Source: Brevundimonas sp. (lineage in GTDB: Bacteria; Pseudomonadota; Alphaproteobacteria; Caulobacterales; Caulobacteraceae). Taken from it: 32,977 nucleotides of DNA. The notes beneath the pieces were generated by a model. It had not been told where the DNA came from. It searched no databases and saw nothing but the letters and a program-made list of their open reading frames with translations. Of the stretch, positions 31,650 through 32,977 are shown piece after piece (the stretch's first letter is position 1; every line of letters starts with the position of its first letter). A program made the translations under genes and the position numbers. Where the stretch lies: the NCBI RefSeq assembly GCF_016463485.1, contig NZ_JAEMRD010000023.1:1-32977 (forward strand), written 5' to 3'.

Positions 31650-32669
31650 CTACCAGACGCCGATCTTCTGGGCCTCATGGTGGCTGATCGGGTGATGGGC
31701 CTTGGCGTGATCGACCTCGGCGAGGAACCGCACGGCGTCGAGCGCGGCCATGCAGCCCATGCCGGCGGCGGTCACGGCCTGGCGATAGATGTCGTCGGTG
31801 ACGTCACCGGCCGCATAGACGCCCTCGATCGCCGTGGCGGTCGAGCCGGGCTTGACCACCAGATAGCCGCCCTGTTTGGTCTCCAGCTGGCTCTGGAACA
31901 GTTCCGACGACGGGGCGTGACCGATGGCGATGAAGACGCCGTCCGCCGCCACGACCTGCTCGCTGCCCGACGTCACATCCGACAGCCGCACGCCGGTGAC
32001 GTTGGAAGCGATGCCGTCGCTCTGGCCCAGAATTTCCTCGACCTTGTGGTTCCAGATCACCTCGACCTTGGGGTTGGCGAACAGACGGTCCTGAAGGATC
32101 TTCTCGGCCCGGAACTCGTCCTTGCGGTGGACCACGGTGACCTTGGCGGCGAAATTGGTCAGGAAAAGCGCCTCTTCGACCGCCGTATTGCCGCCGCCCA
32201 CGACGATGACCTTCTTGCCGCGATAGAAGAAGCCGTCGCAGGTGGCGCAGGCGGAGACGCCGAAGCCCTGGTATTTCTGCTCGCTGTCGAGCCCCAGCCA
32301 TTTGGCCTGGGCCCCGGTGGAGATGATCACCGTCTCGGCGATCAACTCGGCCCCGGAATCCAGCTTCAGCCGGAACGGGCGTTGCGACAGGTCGGCGGAG
32401 ACGACGATGTCCTCGATCACCTCGGCGCCGACATGCTCGGCCTGGGACCGCATCTGGTCCATCAGCCAGGGACCCTGAATGGTCTCGGCGAAGCCCGGAT
32501 AGTTTTCGACGTCTGTGGTGATGGTCAGCTGGCCGCCGGGCTGGAGACCCGCGATGATCACCGGCTCCAGCATGGCGCGCGCGGCATAGATGGCGGCGGT
32601 CCAGCCGGCGGGGCCTGAACCGATGACGGCGAGGCGGACGGAGCGAGGGTCTTTGCGAAGATCGGTCAT
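31650..32669 (-). CDS. trxB: Thioredoxin-disulfide reductase
   Basis: The flavoenzyme reduces thioredoxin with NADPH. The protein has 339 residues. The FAD dinucleotide-binding motif is VIGSGPAGWTAAIYAAR (17-22 region), with GGQLTITTDVENYPGF after it. The redox-active pair Cys141-Ala-Thr-Cys144 lies in SACATCDGFFYRGK. The NADPH site is VVGGGNTAVEEALFL, followed by HRKDEFRA. The second FAD motif is GVYAAGDVTDDIYRQ. The C-terminal tail (HHPISHHEAQKIGVW) is slightly longer than in E. coli TrxB. It is divergent from the gene at the window's end. Confidence 0.95.
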   Translation of the reverse strand: MTDLRKDPRSVRLAVIGSGPAGWTAAIYAARAMLEPVIIAGLQPGGQLTITTDVENYPGFAETIQGPWLMDQMRSQAEHVGAEVIEDIVVSADLSQRPFRLKLDSGAELIAETVIISTGAQAKWLGLDSEQKYQGFGVSACATCDGFFYRGKKVIVVGGGNTAVEEALFLTNFAAKVTVVHRKDEFRAEKILQDRLFANPKVEVIWNHKVEEILGQSDGIASNVTGVRLSDVTSGSEQVVAADGVFIAIGHAPSSELFQSQLETKQGGYLVVKPGSTATAIEGVYAAGDVTDDIYRQAVTAAGMGCMAALDAVRFLAEVDHAKAHHPISHHEAQKIGVW

Positions 32670-32741
32670 GGTCGTCTATTTAGGCGCTGATTCCGTTTCG
32701 TGCGATGCCGGGATCCGAAACTGTTCACAGGGGAGGCGCGC

Positions 32742-32977
32742 ATGGCGCAGACGAGTTTCATGGGTGTCGGGATCGGGCTGGGCCTGGCCCTGGGCGCGGC
32801 CTTCGGGATCATCACCGACAATCTGGCCCTGGGCCTGGGGGTCGGCGTCGCGATCGGGGCCGGACTGGGCGTGGCGATCGACGCGAGCAAGAGCAAGGCG
32901 GCCGCGCGCAAGAATGACGGCGGCGACGGCGGGGTCCACTCGGGTGGCGGTGATGGCGGGGGGCGCGACAAGTCGTC
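32742..32977 (+). CDS. Glycine-zipper membrane protein, truncated by window end
   Basis: A frame opens at ATG 32742, preceded by GGGGAGG 6 nt away, and runs off the end of the window without a stop; it is absent from the ORF track. The 78 visible residues begin MAQTSFMGVGIGLGLALGAAFGII, followed by a second hydrophobic Gly-rich segment (LALGLGVGVAIGAGLGVAID), then a basic KSKAARK patch and a Gly/Asp-rich tail. The two GxxxG-type helices suggest an inner-membrane hairpin with a disordered cytoplasmic end. No family is assigned. Confidence 0.65.
   Translation, partial: MAQTSFMGVGIGLGLALGAAFGIITDNLALGLGVGVAIGAGLGVAIDASKSKAAARKNDGGDGGVHSGGGDGGGRDKS

Noticed and set aside
1-32977. CRISPR array, tRNA, rRNA, prophage or IS element
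   Set aside because: No direct-repeat array with spacers, no tRNA-like T-loop and acceptor pairing, and no transposase or phage genes were seen by eye on either strand.

Overview
The window is high-GC, gene-dense chromosomal DNA of a Caulobacterales alphaproteobacterium, most likely Brevundimonas or a close relative. The best evidence is a complete gcrA cell-cycle regulator gene. Its promoter carries GANTC (CcrM) sites and a near-consensus CtrA box. EcfG/SigT-type promoters (GGAAC-N16/17-CGTT), a DUF6481 gene, a BLUF photoreceptor, HWE kinases and intergenic palindromes of kinds I associate with this group agree with it. The genus is an inference. I saw no tRNA, rRNA, CRISPR array, insertion sequence or prophage.

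Layout. 1-1.6 kb: three small envelope proteins on the minus strand (a one-TM protein, a Tyr/Gly/Gln-rich secreted protein with a BA14K-like tail, a lipoprotein). 1.7-3.5 kb: threonine ammonia-lyase (ilvA) and an FKBP-type lipoprotein whose N-terminus is read through a palindromic repeat. 3.7-6.1 kb: FkbM methyltransferase and double-domain dCTP deaminase on the minus strand, then apaG on the plus strand. 6.1-7.2 kb: four REP-like palindromes, a structured intergenic stretch, gcrA and its promoter. 7.2-10.7 kb: a CPA2 antiporter, a PhoH-family ATPase with an intrinsic terminator in its leader, a gamma-carbonic-anhydrase-like protein and a PAS_5 protein. 10.9-14.9 kb: an unusual Asn-ladder secreted protein and an M16 peptidase.

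15.0-20.3 kb is the de novo NAD locus: a palindromic operator, nadA, an M50 site-2 protease, nadB, a Uma2 nuclease-fold protein and nadC. Two of the junctions are ATGA overlaps and one is nearly overlapping, so this looks like one operon with two non-NAD genes inside it. A small basic ORF follows.

20.5-29.0 kb looks like an envelope and stress region. It holds two SleB-type cell-wall hydrolases, a glycine-zipper lipoprotein, a DUF6481 protein, a 1367-residue hybrid histidine kinase and a Dps ferritin. Perfect EcfG-type promoters precede the lipoprotein and the hybrid kinase. One-mismatch versions precede dps, the small ORF at 20.3 kb and the next kinase. The general stress response therefore probably ties these genes together. 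29.1-31.6 kb is a GAF-PAS-HWE kinase, a single-domain response regulator and a BLUF blue-light sensor, the last two translationally coupled. The window closes with trxB and the start of a glycine-zipper membrane protein that runs off the end.

The most interesting leads are the EcfG promoter cluster, the kinase/regulator/BLUF module, the terminator in the phoH leader (small RNA or attenuator), the NAD operon with its embedded protease, nuclease-fold gene and operator, and two low-complexity secreted proteins. All functional statements come from reading the sequence and from family knowledge; no database search was run.
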